The notes below the pieces were generated by a model. It was given only the letters and a program-made list of their open reading frames with translations, searched no databases and was not told the origin of the DNA. A DNA stretch of 23,577 nucleotides from IMG/VR virus record IMGVR_UViG_3300005515_000057, positions 1 to 23,577 of that record. One strand, given 5' to 3'. Each line of letters starts with the position of its first letter. The stretch's first letter is position 1. The translations under genes and the position numbers were made by a program. The stretch comes from a virus. This document shows positions 5,098 through 13,703 of this stretch, one piece after another.

Positions 5098-5801
5098 TAG
5101 TTGCGCATGTCCAGGACCTGAGCGAGCAAGTTGCGGTTACCCATCAAGCCGGTGGCCGGGGGCGTTCCTTGGCCTTCCTGCGTGCTTGCGGCCAACTGGA
5201 TCAGCCCGACGCTCACAGTGCCGTTCGTGTTCGTCCGGATGCCCGCCACATAGCCAGCTCGCTGGATGAACCAGAACCCGGGGGTAGTCGACCCGCCGAC
5301 TACCGTCGTGTAGAAGCCGGAATTGCTGATTGCTACTGCATAGCCCGAAGTCAGGGGTATGGCCACGTCCACAGATCCGGTGCCAGCGTCCATGTTGATC
5401 ATCTGCAATATTCGCATGTACTTGTAACGCGAATCGAACAGCACCCTGCCGTTCGACGAATTGCGAAAGCGCATGCCCTTGGTGGTGTTGAACGCCATCT
5501 GCGCGACGTCGGTCGTGTCGAATATCCAGTAGTCGACCGTGGCTCCGGGAACGCTTGTCACCAGCGTCCAGGTGAAGGTGGCCCCCGACTGGGTTTTAGA
5601 CAGAATGCCGACGAAAGAGCCATTTGACCTGACCGCGAGAATCGGCTCGTTGCACCCGCCAACAGTGATCGTTCCGCGCCCGGTCGAGCCGTTGACAGGA
5701 CACACCACGGAGCCCAACGTTTTCATCGCCAGGCATTCCCATGTCGGGTCGATCTGAATCAACGAGCCATCTTCAGGCCTGATCCGCACGCCCGCGACCA
5801 T
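5094..5801 (-). CDS. tail-tip accessory protein (DUF6453-like)
   Basis: 235 residues, the last gene of the late operon, two bases after the preceding stop. It starts MVAGVRIRPEDGSLIQID and is rich in beta-strand residues (Thr, Gly, Val, Asn), with a conserved-looking RFRNSSNGRVLFDSRYKYM segment. Proteins of this kind lie directly downstream of J-type tail proteins in many siphophages and are listed as DUF6453; I assign it by that resemblance. It probably decorates the tail tip. GC and codon use are lower than in the head genes. It is convergent with the exported-protein gene, overlapping stop to stop with no terminator between. Confidence 0.7.
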   Translation of the reverse strand: MVAGVRIRPEDGSLIQIDPTWECLAMKTLGSVVCPVNGSTGRGTITVGGCNEPILAVRSNGSFVGILSKTQSGATFTWTLVTSVPGATVDYWIFDTTDVAQMAFNTTKGMRFRNSSNGRVLFDSRYKYMRILQMINMDAGTGSVDVAIPLTSGYAVAISNSGFYTTVVGGSTTPGFWFIQRAGYVAGIRTNTNGTVSVGLIQLAASTQEGQGTPPATGLMGNRNLLAQVLDMRNY

Positions 5802-5803
5802 GC

Positions 5804-6103
5804 TCAGTACCTCCCGTAAACGAGGACGCCACCGCGCTGGTATAGCGGATTCGGCGACACATACTGCCAGCTGATCCTATTGGCGCCGTCGTAAGTGAAG
5901 ATCGGTGACGTGTTGTAGTCTGGCTGCGAGGTGTCAGCATTGAACCAGAACGTCGCCGGGTTATTCCCCATCACCGGAACGTCTACGAACCCGCTCACAC
6001 CTGGCGAAAGCGTCACACGACCGATGATCTTCGGAAGCCTGGAGGTTACATCGACGAGAATGGCCCCGGTGTTCGGATCGCGCTGTCGGATTCCACGCGC
6101 CAT
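5804..6103 (-). CDS. small tail-tip accessory protein
   Basis: 99 residues from the ATG at 6103, which overlaps the J stop as TAATG; upstream alternative starts would overlap J further. The N-terminus (MARGIRQRDPNTGAILVDV) has the same pattern as the next gene (MVAGVRIRPEDGSLIQID), so the two may be paralogous tail-tip proteins. The rest is beta-rich with several Trp/Tyr residues (FWFNADTSQPDYN, ISWQYVSPNPLY). Translational coupling to J and operon position indicate a virion or tail-assembly role. Confidence 0.68.
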   Translation of the reverse strand: MARGIRQRDPNTGAILVDVTSRLPKIIGRVTLSPGVSGFVDVPVMGNNPATFWFNADTSQPDYNTSPIFTYDGANRISWQYVSPNPLYQRGGVLVYGRY

Positions 6104-9100
6104 TACAGAAGCTCCCCGAACTCGCAAATCGCGATGGTGCCCGCCGGGTTCCAGAATCGAATTGCCTGGTCCGAAAGGTCCATGAAGCCGCTGCCGGCGC
6201 TTGCCCCTCGCATTGTCAGCGTGCCGTTTTTGTCGAGCTTCCAGCGTGGCAGCCCGCCTGCACCCACTGCCGTGGACTGGATGACGTCGCCGATCATCGC
6301 GTTCTGGATCCAGCCAGTGCCGATGAGCGCCTGGCTAATGAAGGTCTGGCCACCTTGGATCACGAAGGGCGACGTGACGTTGCCGTTGACGACGTTGATC
6401 ACCGCGAACCGGTCGGCCTGGAAAAGCGCTTGGGATTGGTAGCTGCCGTCCGGCTGCTGTTCAACGCCGAGACCCATGCCGGAAACGTAGATTTGCCCAC
6501 CCGATGCGACCTGCGCTCGAATCGTGTATGTGGCGCTCACCTTTCCATTGAGCGTAACGACCGCTTGGGAAACCTGCGACACAGAGGCAGTCGTCTGCTG
6601 CAGGTCCGAGTTGGTCTGCTGCAGGCTTGCCTGGACAGTGGTGATGTTCTGGGCTAGTGCGGAGTCACCGGTCACGCGAGCGAGCGATTCCTGCTGCACC
6701 GTAGCGCTGAGGCCCGACAGGCCGGCGTTGACCTGGTCCACGCGCTTGGCTTGAGCAAGGTCGCCGGAAGCAATCACCGACTGGATGGTGATCGTCCCTG
6801 CATAGATGTCCGCATCGCCTGCGCCCCAGTCCGTGTCGCCAGCAGCGTTGACGTCGAGCTGGACAAACAGGCCGTCAAGCTTCTGGCCCTGCGCGGTCAC
6901 CTGGCCATCGATGTTGGTGATATCCAGCTCTATCTGGTCTACCCGTCCGACCAACGCGCCGGCTTCGCTGATCGCAACACCGACGTCCAGCCAGCTCGTG
7001 CCCGGGGGTTCCTCGTTCCCCGGCTCGGCCCCCTGCCAAGACCATATTTTTCCTTCGTGGATGACTGTCTGGCCGGGCTGGTACGTTGCGTCGGGGTCCC
7101 ACACAAGCGGCACTATCTGATCGATCGAGTCGATTTTCTCAAGAAGATCTTGGCCTAGCGCGCTCTCCGAGATCTTCCCGGAGAAGTACTCGTCGTACTC
7201 GGTCTGGTCGGTACTGGCCTCCCCCATCACGCCCGCACCAGCGGGATACCATGGCCCCACGTTGCCACTCCGATCGACCAACCGGCCCCAGAAATAGAAC
7301 CGCGTTCCGGCGGCAAGCCCGTTGATCTGGTGCCGATTCTGGGGGTAGGCGAAGTCGCCCAGCTTGATGGTTGCCGGTCCCTCCCGATCTGGCGTAGGCC
7401 CGTACCAGATCTCCGTGCGCTGTGTATCCGTCGCACCCGCCGGGAACGCCCACCCCAGCGCGATGGCGAACACCTGGCTTGCGGTCGTCAGCGAGCTCAG
7501 TGCCGGGGGCGGATCGGTCTTGCCTTGAATCGTGGTCAGCGCGCTCATGGCCGGCATGGAAACCGCATTGAGGGCATTGATTGCCCGGACGCGGGCCAGG
7601 TACGCGCCGGCGTAGATCCCGCGCACTTCAACGCTGCTGGTCGACACCCGCTCGGTCCGCACCCAGTTCAGGTCGTCCCTGCGCCACTCGACGTCGTAGG
7701 CGATGGCCTTGTCTGCCGCGTCCCACGCGATGGTAAGCACGGGGGTTGCGATGCCCTGATCGATGATCACATGCGACGTCAGGACGACGTTGGTCGGTGG
7801 CGGCTGGACGCTCGGCGGCACGATGCTGATCGGCGGTTGCTCCAGGCGCGTGCCGTCATCGATTGCCGCGAACTTGCCTGGAACATGCTTGAGGGCCGTG
7901 ATCCGGTAGGTGAGCCCTTCCTCGCCGCTGACGGGATTCTCGGCGACACCGAGGACGCGGAACTGCTGCAGCGCAAGCTCGGAACTTTCCACCGCCCAGA
8001 TCGACTGCGCCACGGGAACCGCGGAGAAAGGTGCGGTGGCCGTGATCGTGGACCCATTCACGGCTTCTACCGTACGAGCTTCTGTGCGGCCTGTGGGTAG
8101 TGTCACGCGCAGGGTGTCGCCAGGTGAAACGCCCTCGGGCATCTTGTCGACCACGACGGTGTCGGCACCCGCACTCCGGATGCGCCCGGCGTTGCGGCGG
8201 CCGGCTCGGTTGGGGTCCGCAATCTCGATGATGTCTCCGGGCATGCAGATCAGAGCATCCAGCCCCACGCCAAAAGACACCGTTTCCGTCTCCAGGTTCT
8301 CGGTGTAGAGAATGTGGTTGCCGATGCGTACCGCCTGTGACCGAGAATGGCAGCCCACGGCGGTGACTTCGGTCTGCTGGATGCCGTAGCGCTGGATGCC
8401 GGGCAGGTACGGGACTGGTTCAACCTTCTGCCGACCGAAGTCGTCCGGATCGGTCCAAGACACCAGCGCGACGGTGTGCCGCATCTTCCTGGTGCTTCCC
8501 TCGTAGACAAATCGGCCGCCGACGACGTTTGCCTGGGAGAAGGTCGCGACCGGATCCGCAGGCATGTCCGCCGACGCCATGACCTGCCCCGCCGCGTAGA
8601 AGCTGATGCCACGGAAGATCGACGCCATGTCCTGAAGCACGCGGTAGGCGTCGGATCGCGTCTGCAGGTACAGGCTGCAGGTGAAGCGCGGCTCCTGCCC
8701 GCCTTGCCCATCGCTCACCAGCTGGTCGCAGTACTGGGCAATCTGGTAAAGCCGCCACTTGTTCACCCAGTCCAGCGGGATGCGGTTACCGAGACCGAAT
8801 CGGTCGTTGGTCACGATGTCGAAGAACGGCCATACGGGGTTGTTGGTCCACGCCGACTTGAACGTGCCGTCCCAGGCCCCGTTGGTGGTGCCGGGCCCGG
8901 TTGTGGCGTAGACGCGCGTCAGGGGGTCGTAGTTGGCCGGGACACGGACAATTCGACCCCAGATTCGATACGAGCGCGTTGGGACATTCTGGAACTGGCT
9001 CGCGTCAACCTCAATGGCGGCCAGCGCGCAGTTGGGGTAGCGCAGCTTGGCGTCGATGACCTCCGTCAGCGAGAGCACGTTGACCCGGTCGGTAATCAGG

Positions 9101-9756
9101 CCACTGCTTGAGTCCGGGGTGAGCCGTCGAACACGGATCTGCCATTGCGAGCCGGCAGGAAGGTCCACACGGTGGCTTCGCTCGTACTGGGTAGTCGTCT
9201 TGCCGCTGAAGGCGTTGGTCAGGACGGTGCCGTAGGGGCCGCTGTCGGTGGAAAGGTCGATTGCGTAGCTGACCGTGTAACCGTTGGTGTCCCCGTTCTC
9301 GCTGTTGATCTGCTGCAGGGCGGGCAAGCCGAAGCGCACTCGCAGGGCGGACAGCTCAGAGCCGGTGGCGCCGCGCACAACCGGACTATCGCTCCGCAGC
9401 TCCACGTTGACCGGTTGCTCGTTCTCGATCGACGGGAAGCCGGCGATATGATCCTGATCCTGCGTGCCGGACCGGGTCTCTACTCGGACGCCCTCAAAGT
9501 TGAAGCTGCCATCGGCGTTCTGGATTGGCACTTGGTCGAGGTAGATCGATTGGTTCCCGGCGACCAAGCCACGAATCTCACCCTCACTGACCAAGTCCAG
9601 GATCCGCGCACGCGCTATCGAGTGAAGGCTGTCGGGAGACTCCACAGGGGTGCGCGCCCCGCCGCCGCTCTTCCCGCCAGCACCCACCAGATCTTGGCCA
9701 GCCCTGATCAGCGCCAGCTCGGTCCCGGGATGCTGGTACACGACCGGAAGGTTCAT
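6103..9756 (-). CDS. J: tail tip/host-specificity protein J
   Basis: 1217 residues, close to lambda gpJ in size and in the J position. It forms the central tail tip and fibre that contacts the receptor. Residues about 40-640 are the conserved J core (SIARARILDLVSEGEI..., VWPFFDIVTNDRFGLG, then QDMASIFRGISFYAAGQV). Two fibronectin type III-like domains follow at about 652-745 and 748-845. A short CBM5/12-like carbohydrate-binding module lies at about 885-926 (WDPDATYQPGQTVIHEGKIW, W922). A coiled-coil-like Gln-rich stretch spans 935-1070, and a DUF1983-like C-terminal region spans about 1085-1165 (GLGV..., then LFQADRFAVINV). The start overlaps gpI by ATGA. The end is specific and shows no truncation. 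Confidence 0.95.
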   Translation of the reverse strand: MNLPVVYQHPGTELALIRAGQDLVGAGGKSGGGARTPVESPDSLHSIARARILDLVSEGEIRGLVAGNQSIYLDQVPIQNADGSFNFEGVRVETRSGTQDQDHIAGFPSIENEQPVNVELRSDSPVVRGATGSELSALRVRFGLPALQQINSENGDTNGYTVSYAIDLSTDSGPYGTVLTNAFSGKTTTQYERSHRVDLPAGSQWQIRVRRLTPDSSSGLITDRVNVLSLTEVIDAKLRYPNCALAAIEVDASQFQNVPTRSYRIWGRIVRVPANYDPLTRVYATTGPGTTNGAWDGTFKSAWTNNPVWPFFDIVTNDRFGLGNRIPLDWVNKWRLYQIAQYCDQLVSDGQGGQEPRFTCSLYLQTRSDAYRVLQDMASIFRGISFYAAGQVMASADMPADPVATFSQANVVGGRFVYEGSTRKMRHTVALVSWTDPDDFGRQKVEPVPYLPGIQRYGIQQTEVTAVGCHSRSQAVRIGNHILYTENLETETVSFGVGLDALICMPGDIIEIADPNRAGRRNAGRIRSAGADTVVVDKMPEGVSPGDTLRVTLPTGRTEARTVEAVNGSTITATAPFSAVPVAQSIWAVESSELALQQFRVLGVAENPVSGEEGLTYRITALKHVPGKFAAIDDGTRLEQPPISIVPPSVQPPPTNVVLTSHVIIDQGIATPVLTIAWDAADKAIAYDVEWRRDDLNWVRTERVSTSSVEVRGIYAGAYLARVRAINALNAVSMPAMSALTTIQGKTDPPPALSSLTTASQVFAIALGWAFPAGATDTQRTEIWYGPTPDREGPATIKLGDFAYPQNRHQINGLAAGTRFYFWGRLVDRSGNVGPWYPAGAGVMGEASTDQTEYDEYFSGKISESALGQDLLEKIDSIDQIVPLVWDPDATYQPGQTVIHEGKIWSWQGAEPGNEEPPGTSWLDVGVAISEAGALVGRVDQIELDITNIDGQVTAQGQKLDGLFVQLDVNAAGDTDWGAGDADIYAGTITIQSVIASGDLAQAKRVDQVNAGLSGLSATVQQESLARVTGDSALAQNITTVQASLQQTNSDLQQTTASVSQVSQAVVTLNGKVSATYTIRAQVASGGQIYVSGMGLGVEQQPDGSYQSQALFQADRFAVINVVNGNVTSPFVIQGGQTFISQALIGTGWIQNAMIGDVIQSTAVGAGGLPRWKLDKNGTLTMRGASAGSGFMDLSDQAIRFWNPAGTIAICEFGELL

Positions 9757-10337
9757 TGCTGGTCCTCGGCCAAGATGCCGCCACTGATCACGGCCGAGCC
9801 GACCATCATTCCCTTCTCGTCATCACCGCCGTAGGCAAGCGGCACGGGGTTGCCTTGTGCCTGCGTGTTGACCGTGCCGTTCATGCTGTAGCTCGGCCGG
9901 TTCTCGACGCTGTCCTGCGCGCCCAACCCTTTTGGCTGCGGCGAGAGCATCTGCACTACGCCGCCCACGACGAGGCTCACACCGAGCTGCGTGGCCGGCT
10001 GGAAGCCGGTGTAGACGCCTACAACGATCAGCACGATTCCCAGGACCGTCTGCAAAATGCCGCCGCGCTTCGACCCGACCAACACGGGAGCGATGCGGAT
10101 ATCTTCTTTGCCAGGCGGGTCTCTGAGCTGGTCTTCGGACAGGTTCTTCTTGCCCACGAACACGGCGAACTGGATCCCCTTGGCCTTCGCCTCCCGCATG
10201 AACGTCCTAAAGCCAGGCACCATCACGCTCAGCGCGTAGGCCGCCTCGCGTGGGCTGTTCACGGCCAAACGGAACTCTCGCCCGAAGCGGGCGCCCAGAA
10301 CGCCATACAGGCGCACGGTGCGCAGCTGCTCAGTCAT
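9753..10337 (-). CDS. I: tail assembly protein I
   Basis: 194 residues from the ATG at 10337 (MTEQLRTVRLYGVLGARFG), chosen over an upstream alternative because the family begins here. Residues 1-85 look like the beta-grasp N-terminus of lambda gpI. Residues 92-131 are strongly hydrophobic (GGILQTVLGIVLIVVGVYTG), and 146-170 carry the typical NRPSYSMNGTVNTQAQGN segment and PLAYGG. gpI acts in tail-tip initiator assembly with K, L and J. It overlaps K by 8 bases and J by ATGA. Confidence 0.93.
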   Translation of the reverse strand: MTEQLRTVRLYGVLGARFGREFRLAVNSPREAAYALSVMVPGFRTFMREAKAKGIQFAVFVGKKNLSEDQLRDPPGKEDIRIAPVLVGSKRGGILQTVLGIVLIVVGVYTGFQPATQLGVSLVVGGVVQMLSPQPKGLGAQDSVENRPSYSMNGTVNTQAQGNPVPLAYGGDDEKGMMVGSAVISGGILAEDQQ

Positions 10338-11070
10338 GGCGCGCCTCCCGGTGGCGGACGACATAGCGCGTTCGCTCAGCCCACATACCGCCATAGGGCA
10401 CGCGCTCGGACAGCCTGCCGTCCATGTGGTGCAGCATCTGGCCGTCGCCGAGATAGATGCCGGCGTGGTTAGGGACAGGCGACCGGATCTCCATCAGGAT
10501 CATGTCGCCGCGCTGGAGGTCGCCGGCAACCGGCTCGAACCCTTCCGCCTTCAGCCGTTCGATGCTGTAAAGGTCCTGGCCCTTCTCCCACCACCTATCC
10601 TCCCGCTCGTACCGCCCCAGTCGGATGCCGAGGTTCCAGGCATAGAAGTCCTCGACCAAGCTGTAGCAGTCGAGAACGCCATGGGCGAACTGACGCCCAA
10701 CCAGCGGGGCGAGATAGCCGCAAGGCCGGATGGTTTGCAGGTCGTGGCACTCTGGCTCTGAGCCGACCACCTGGCCCACGCTCACGATGTGCCAAGTCAA
10801 CCCGCTGGCCTCGCACATGACACGGTCGGCATCAGATGGAGTCGCTGCAGCGTTCGGGTGGCTGTGTACCAGCGCTATAACCTCTCCGAGATCCTCAGCT
10901 CCCGCGTAGTCCTCACCGGGCAGTCGGAAGTGCTCGCTCGCGTTCTCAGCCGCGTTGCGGCAGGCGACGTACTTCTCGCCTTCCTCTGTGGCCACGACGA
11001 GTCCACAGCACTCTCGCGGGTACTCGGCGACGGCATGCGCTTGGATCGCCTGAAGGGTGTTCTGTTCCAT
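10330..11070 (-). CDS. K: tail tip protein K: JAMM peptidase plus NlpC/P60 hydrolase
   Basis: 246 residues from the ATG at 11070; the longer frame upstream is the L-K spacer. It has two domains. Residues 1-115 are a JAMM/MPN+ domain with E20 (YPRECCGL) and the metal motif HxH-x7-SxxD complete (H69, H71, S79, D82). Residues about 125-245 are an NlpC/P60 cell-wall hydrolase with C135 (VLDCYSLVEDF), H202 (NHAGIYLG) and H214/H215. Both active sites look intact. In lambda-like phages K is a tail-tip protein that may cleave peptidoglycan during entry. A strong terminator-like hairpin lies just before this gene. Confidence 0.94.
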   Translation of the reverse strand: MEQNTLQAIQAHAVAEYPRECCGLVVATEEGEKYVACRNAAENASEHFRLPGEDYAGAEDLGEVIALVHSHPNAAATPSDADRVMCEASGLTWHIVSVGQVVGSEPECHDLQTIRPCGYLAPLVGRQFAHGVLDCYSLVEDFYAWNLGIRLGRYEREDRWWEKGQDLYSIERLKAEGFEPVAGDLQRGDMILMEIRSPVPNHAGIYLGDGQMLHHMDGRLSERVPYGGMWAERTRYVVRHREARHD

Positions 11071-11080
11071 ATCTCGCCCA

Positions 11081-11107
11081 TAGAAAAGGCCCGCGTTCGG
11101 CGGGCCT
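11081..11107 (-). terminator. intrinsic terminator-like hairpin inside the tail operon, between L and K
   Basis: On the minus strand AGGCCCGC (11107-11100), a 5-nt loop and GCGGGCCT (11094-11087) are followed by TTTCTA. It lies in the 80-bp gap between the L stop and the K start, the widest gap among the tail-tip genes. It should reduce K-I-J expression unless an antiterminator acts; it also ends only about 11 bases before the K ribosome-binding region. Confidence 0.75.
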
Positions 11108-11150
11108 GGTGGTGCTGCGAGGGCAGCGAGAAGATGCGGTGGTAAGGGAA

Positions 11151-11846
11151 TCAGGTTCGCAGCAAACCGGCAGCTGGGAAGCCGCCGTAGGGCAACGGGT
11201 TGTTCTCGCCGAAACGAAGCTTGCAGCTCTTCAGCCGTCCCCCGCACTGATCGCGCGACGGATCGTCCGTTGGATTGTCGTCTGCATCGGCCACGGCCGG
11301 GCCGTTGTACCCGCAGTACGGCCCGCGATACCCGCCGCGGATGATCCAGCCGCAGTTACCTGCGACGATCTGACGGCCGGGAAGCTGCTCACCGTTGAGG
11401 TCGATTGCCGTCGTCAGCTCGAACTCGACGGTTTCGAAGTCCTCGGACGCTTTGCGCTCGATGAACCAGATTTCGTCCTGGAAGTGCTCGTCGGGGTCGG
11501 CGGTCGGGTTGCCATCGGCAAAGTTGGCCGAGTCCAGATACTTCACCAGTGTCTGCCGCCGGATGATCCTCGCACCCACCAGGTCATCGAACATCAGGCA
11601 CAGCGCACCGATGCGGCCATCGACGTTGCCGACCCGGAGCCGAGGGCTCGGCGGCTGGTCACTGGTGCGCTCGAAGCCGCTCGCCTCGATTGGCCAGGCA
11701 CCGTATTCCTGGCCCTGCCACCAGATTACCCCAGACTGCAGGTGCTGGTGAAAGAACAGTTGGTCGGCGCCGAAGCTGCTTGCGTCGAGCTCATACACGG
11801 TGATGCGCCCACCCGGCTCGAGCTGTTGTGCGTCTGCGGTGATCAT
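11151..11846 (-). CDS. L: minor tail protein L (iron-sulfur type)
   Basis: 231 residues with the features of lambda gpL. The C-terminal domain carries four cysteines, C165, C178, C201 and C208 (CGWIIRGGYRGPYC..., then DQCGGRLKSCKLRFG). They match in number and order, with the last two intervals (23 and 7) equal to those that ligate the [4Fe-4S] cluster in lambda gpL; the first interval is 13 rather than 9. The N-terminal part (VYELDASSFGADQLFFHQ) is typical of the family. It is a tail-tip component binding M, K and J. The start overlaps the upstream gene by ATGA. Confidence 0.92.
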   Translation of the reverse strand: MITADAQQLEPGGRITVYELDASSFGADQLFFHQHLQSGVIWWQGQEYGAWPIEASGFERTSDQPPSPRLRVGNVDGRIGALCLMFDDLVGARIIRRQTLVKYLDSANFADGNPTADPDEHFQDEIWFIERKASEDFETVEFELTTAIDLNGEQLPGRQIVAGNCGWIIRGGYRGPYCGYNGPAVADADDNPTDDPSRDQCGGRLKSCKLRFGENNPLPYGGFPAAGLLRT

Positions 11847-12304
11847 TCCAGCGGCACACCAGCCTCAACGCCCAGAGGCAGCTCGACCTGCGCTGGCCAG
11901 GCGTAATGCTCGGGCTGCGGGAGTATAGGCATGACCTGTTCCCATGTTTCGATGCCGTCGGGCGGTGCCACCACCAGCGCTTCGAGCGCCTGGTTGATGT
12001 CGTCGCGCCACGCGATCATGGCCATCGCCTCGGCCCTATATCGCGGCACGGTGCTGTTGGCATAGCTGCAGCAGCTCTCCACTGAGTCATATCGCCGTTC
12101 CTGCACGTACGCCGTCATCCATTTCCAGGCTGCCTCGCGAATTGCTGCGTAGTGCTGTGGGCTGTGCAGCACGTAGGGAGGCAGGGCTGGGGCTGGCGAG
12201 TTGGAGACCAGCCACTCTGCGGGCCAGTCCCGGTGTCCGCGTGGGATCCACGCATCGGTCTCCACGCAGAAAAGGATGTCGGGGTCACTGGTCTGTCGAT
12301 ACAT
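11843..12304 (-). CDS. fibre-associated protein, possible assembly partner
   Basis: 153 residues from the ATG at 12304, one base after the fibre stop. The central segment (REAAWKWMTAYVQERRYDSV, then SYANSTVPRYRAEAMAMIAWRDDI) matches a helical pattern common in phage proteins placed after or fused to tail fibres: RR-YDS, C-SYA, AEA-A-I-W-R. No catalytic motif is seen. The C-terminus is Pro/Glu-rich. Position between the fibre and L suggests a fibre assembly or attachment protein, which is inference. Confidence 0.62.
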   Translation of the reverse strand: MYRQTSDPDILFCVETDAWIPRGHRDWPAEWLVSNSPAPALPPYVLHSPQHYAAIREAAWKWMTAYVQERRYDSVESCCSYANSTVPRYRAEAMAMIAWRDDINQALEALVVAPPDGIETWEQVMPILPQPEHYAWPAQVELPLGVEAGVPLE

Positions 12305-12305
12305 G

Positions 12306-13364
12306 TCAGAACTCCGCGTCAGCTGTGTAGTGGAAGGATGCGCCGTATTGACCGGAGCCATTGACGTAGGTCACCTGGAAACCGTTTTGCCCCACCGCTC
12401 CAAGGCTATTGATAGCCACGTTTGTACCGCTCGCCTGCGATACCGCGTTGGCCTGCCCGTTCTCCGATGCGTATACCGCCAGTGACGGCGTTGCTCTCTT
12501 CATAACGGAGAATCGTTGCACCCAAGAGTTTGCGGTGTTCCGTGGGTTCACGCCCAGAAATTCGCCGCACCGCCCGAAGCCGGACCCCGTCCCCGGGAAC
12601 ACCCCGATGTCATAACTCTTCTCGTAGTAGCGCATGCAGCGTTGCAACTCATCGCTTGCGAATGGGTACTCAAAGTCGGTGCGGTCGGCGCCTTCTTCGA
12701 GCTGCACACCCACGATCCAGTAAGTAGTGGCCGCCAAGAAGTCAAAGATGATCTGCAGACAGTTGTTTCCGCCAATTGTCTTGCCCACGATGCTCGGGAC
12801 ATTCAGCGGGACCGTGTAACGAACCCAGCTGGTAGTGAGTGAGATGTTGCCTCCGCCTACCAAACTGGTGTTTGCGCTGCCTCCGGAACCGAACACCTGG
12901 GTACCTCGCGTGCCAAGCACAGCCCCCGCGGCATTCGCACGCGCCCAGAACGACAGGGTTGCTGCGCGCCCGCCTAGGGTGTGCACACCCTCAATGGACT
13001 GCCGCATGTTGACGCCGCCGCCCACCGCAGAGATTCCTATGGCCATGGACCACGGGAACAGGTCAACCTCGCCAAGGGCCATCTGGATTCGGTTTACAGT
13101 CGCGTTTACCCCAGCGCCGGTGTTGAAAAGCCACCGGTCAGCGGTGTACAAACCGGCACTGGCTGGTAGTGCGAAGGAGATCTGACGCTGCCAGACGTTC
13201 ATGGTGCCGTTGATCAGCTTGTTCTTACCTGAGCGTGTGGCGAGCCGACCCTGCAAGTCGTACAGCTCAGCGAAGTTTTCGTTCACCTTGCCGAAAGCCA
13301 CTACCGCTGGGTCGCCGATATACGCTCCATTGTTTGTCGTTGTGTCGATTACTTGGCGTGCCAT
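12306..13364 (-). CDS. tail fibre protein
   Basis: 352 residues with a good ribosome-binding site (GGAGAG, five bases before the ATG). It starts with a segment common at fibre N-termini (NNGAYIGDPAVVAFGKVNEN, 11-30) and NKLINGTMNVWQRQ (48-61). The middle is a beta-rich, carbohydrate-binding-like fold ending in VQLEEGADRTDFEYPF and a CMRYYEK motif, a hallmark of many phage fibre/appendage proteins. The C-terminal 100 residues are variable, Ser/Gly/Asn-rich and probably contact the receptor. GC and codon use are lower than in flanking M and L, pointing to horizontal acquisition. In lambda M is followed directly by L, so this is an inserted cassette with the next gene. Confidence 0.85.
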   Translation of the reverse strand: MARQVIDTTTNNGAYIGDPAVVAFGKVNENFAELYDLQGRLATRSGKNKLINGTMNVWQRQISFALPASAGLYTADRWLFNTGAGVNATVNRIQMALGEVDLFPWSMAIGISAVGGGVNMRQSIEGVHTLGGRAATLSFWARANAAGAVLGTRGTQVFGSGGSANTSLVGGGNISLTTSWVRYTVPLNVPSIVGKTIGGNNCLQIIFDFLAATTYWIVGVQLEEGADRTDFEYPFASDELQRCMRYYEKSYDIGVFPGTGSGFGRCGEFLGVNPRNTANSWVQRFSVMKRATPSLAVYASENGQANAVSQASGTNVAINSLGAVGQNGFQVTYVNGSGQYGASFHYTADAEF

Positions 13365-13373
13365 AGGCTCTCC

Positions 13374-13703
13374 TTACGGCTGGAATGTCTGTTCGAACGT
13401 GGCGGTGACGGTGTGCGTCAGCCCGTTGGGAAGTGGTTCGGTGTGGGTGTCGCAGGTGTAGAGCGCAGTGCCGCGAGGACCTGTCCAGAAGAAGGACCGG
13501 CCCACGTGCGCGTCGAGGAAGTCGATGATCTGGTCGATGCGCGCTTTCGTACCTGTGAAGGTGAGCTGGTAGCTGCGGCTGCGTGGGTTGATGCCTTCCG
13601 GTGCCCGCTGGGTGTAGCCATCGCCGAATGCCGCCTTGCGCACAGCCGCATTCGCTGTCGCTGCGCCGCTGCTGGTCGGCTTCCAGATGAAGGTGTCCGT
13701 CAT
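13374..13703 (-). CDS. M: minor tail protein M
   Basis: 109 residues, the usual length for lambda-type gpM. It begins MTDTFIWKPTSSGAA and has the family pattern AAFGDGYTQRAPEGIN followed by RIDQIIDFLDAHVGRSFFW and a beta-strand end. M helps start the tail tip under the tape measure. The start overlaps the tape-measure stop as ATGA, and the stop is 9 bases before the fibre gene. Confidence 0.93.
   Translation of the reverse strand: MTDTFIWKPTSSGAATANAAVRKAAFGDGYTQRAPEGINPRSRSYQLTFTGTKARIDQIIDFLDAHVGRSFFWTGPRGTALYTCDTHTEPLPNGLTHTVTATFEQTFQP

Noticed and set aside
7330-9111. Long plus-strand ORFs opposite J (7330-8100, 8347-9111)
   Set aside because: Shadows of the J gene; no ribosome-binding sites and no recognisable motifs.
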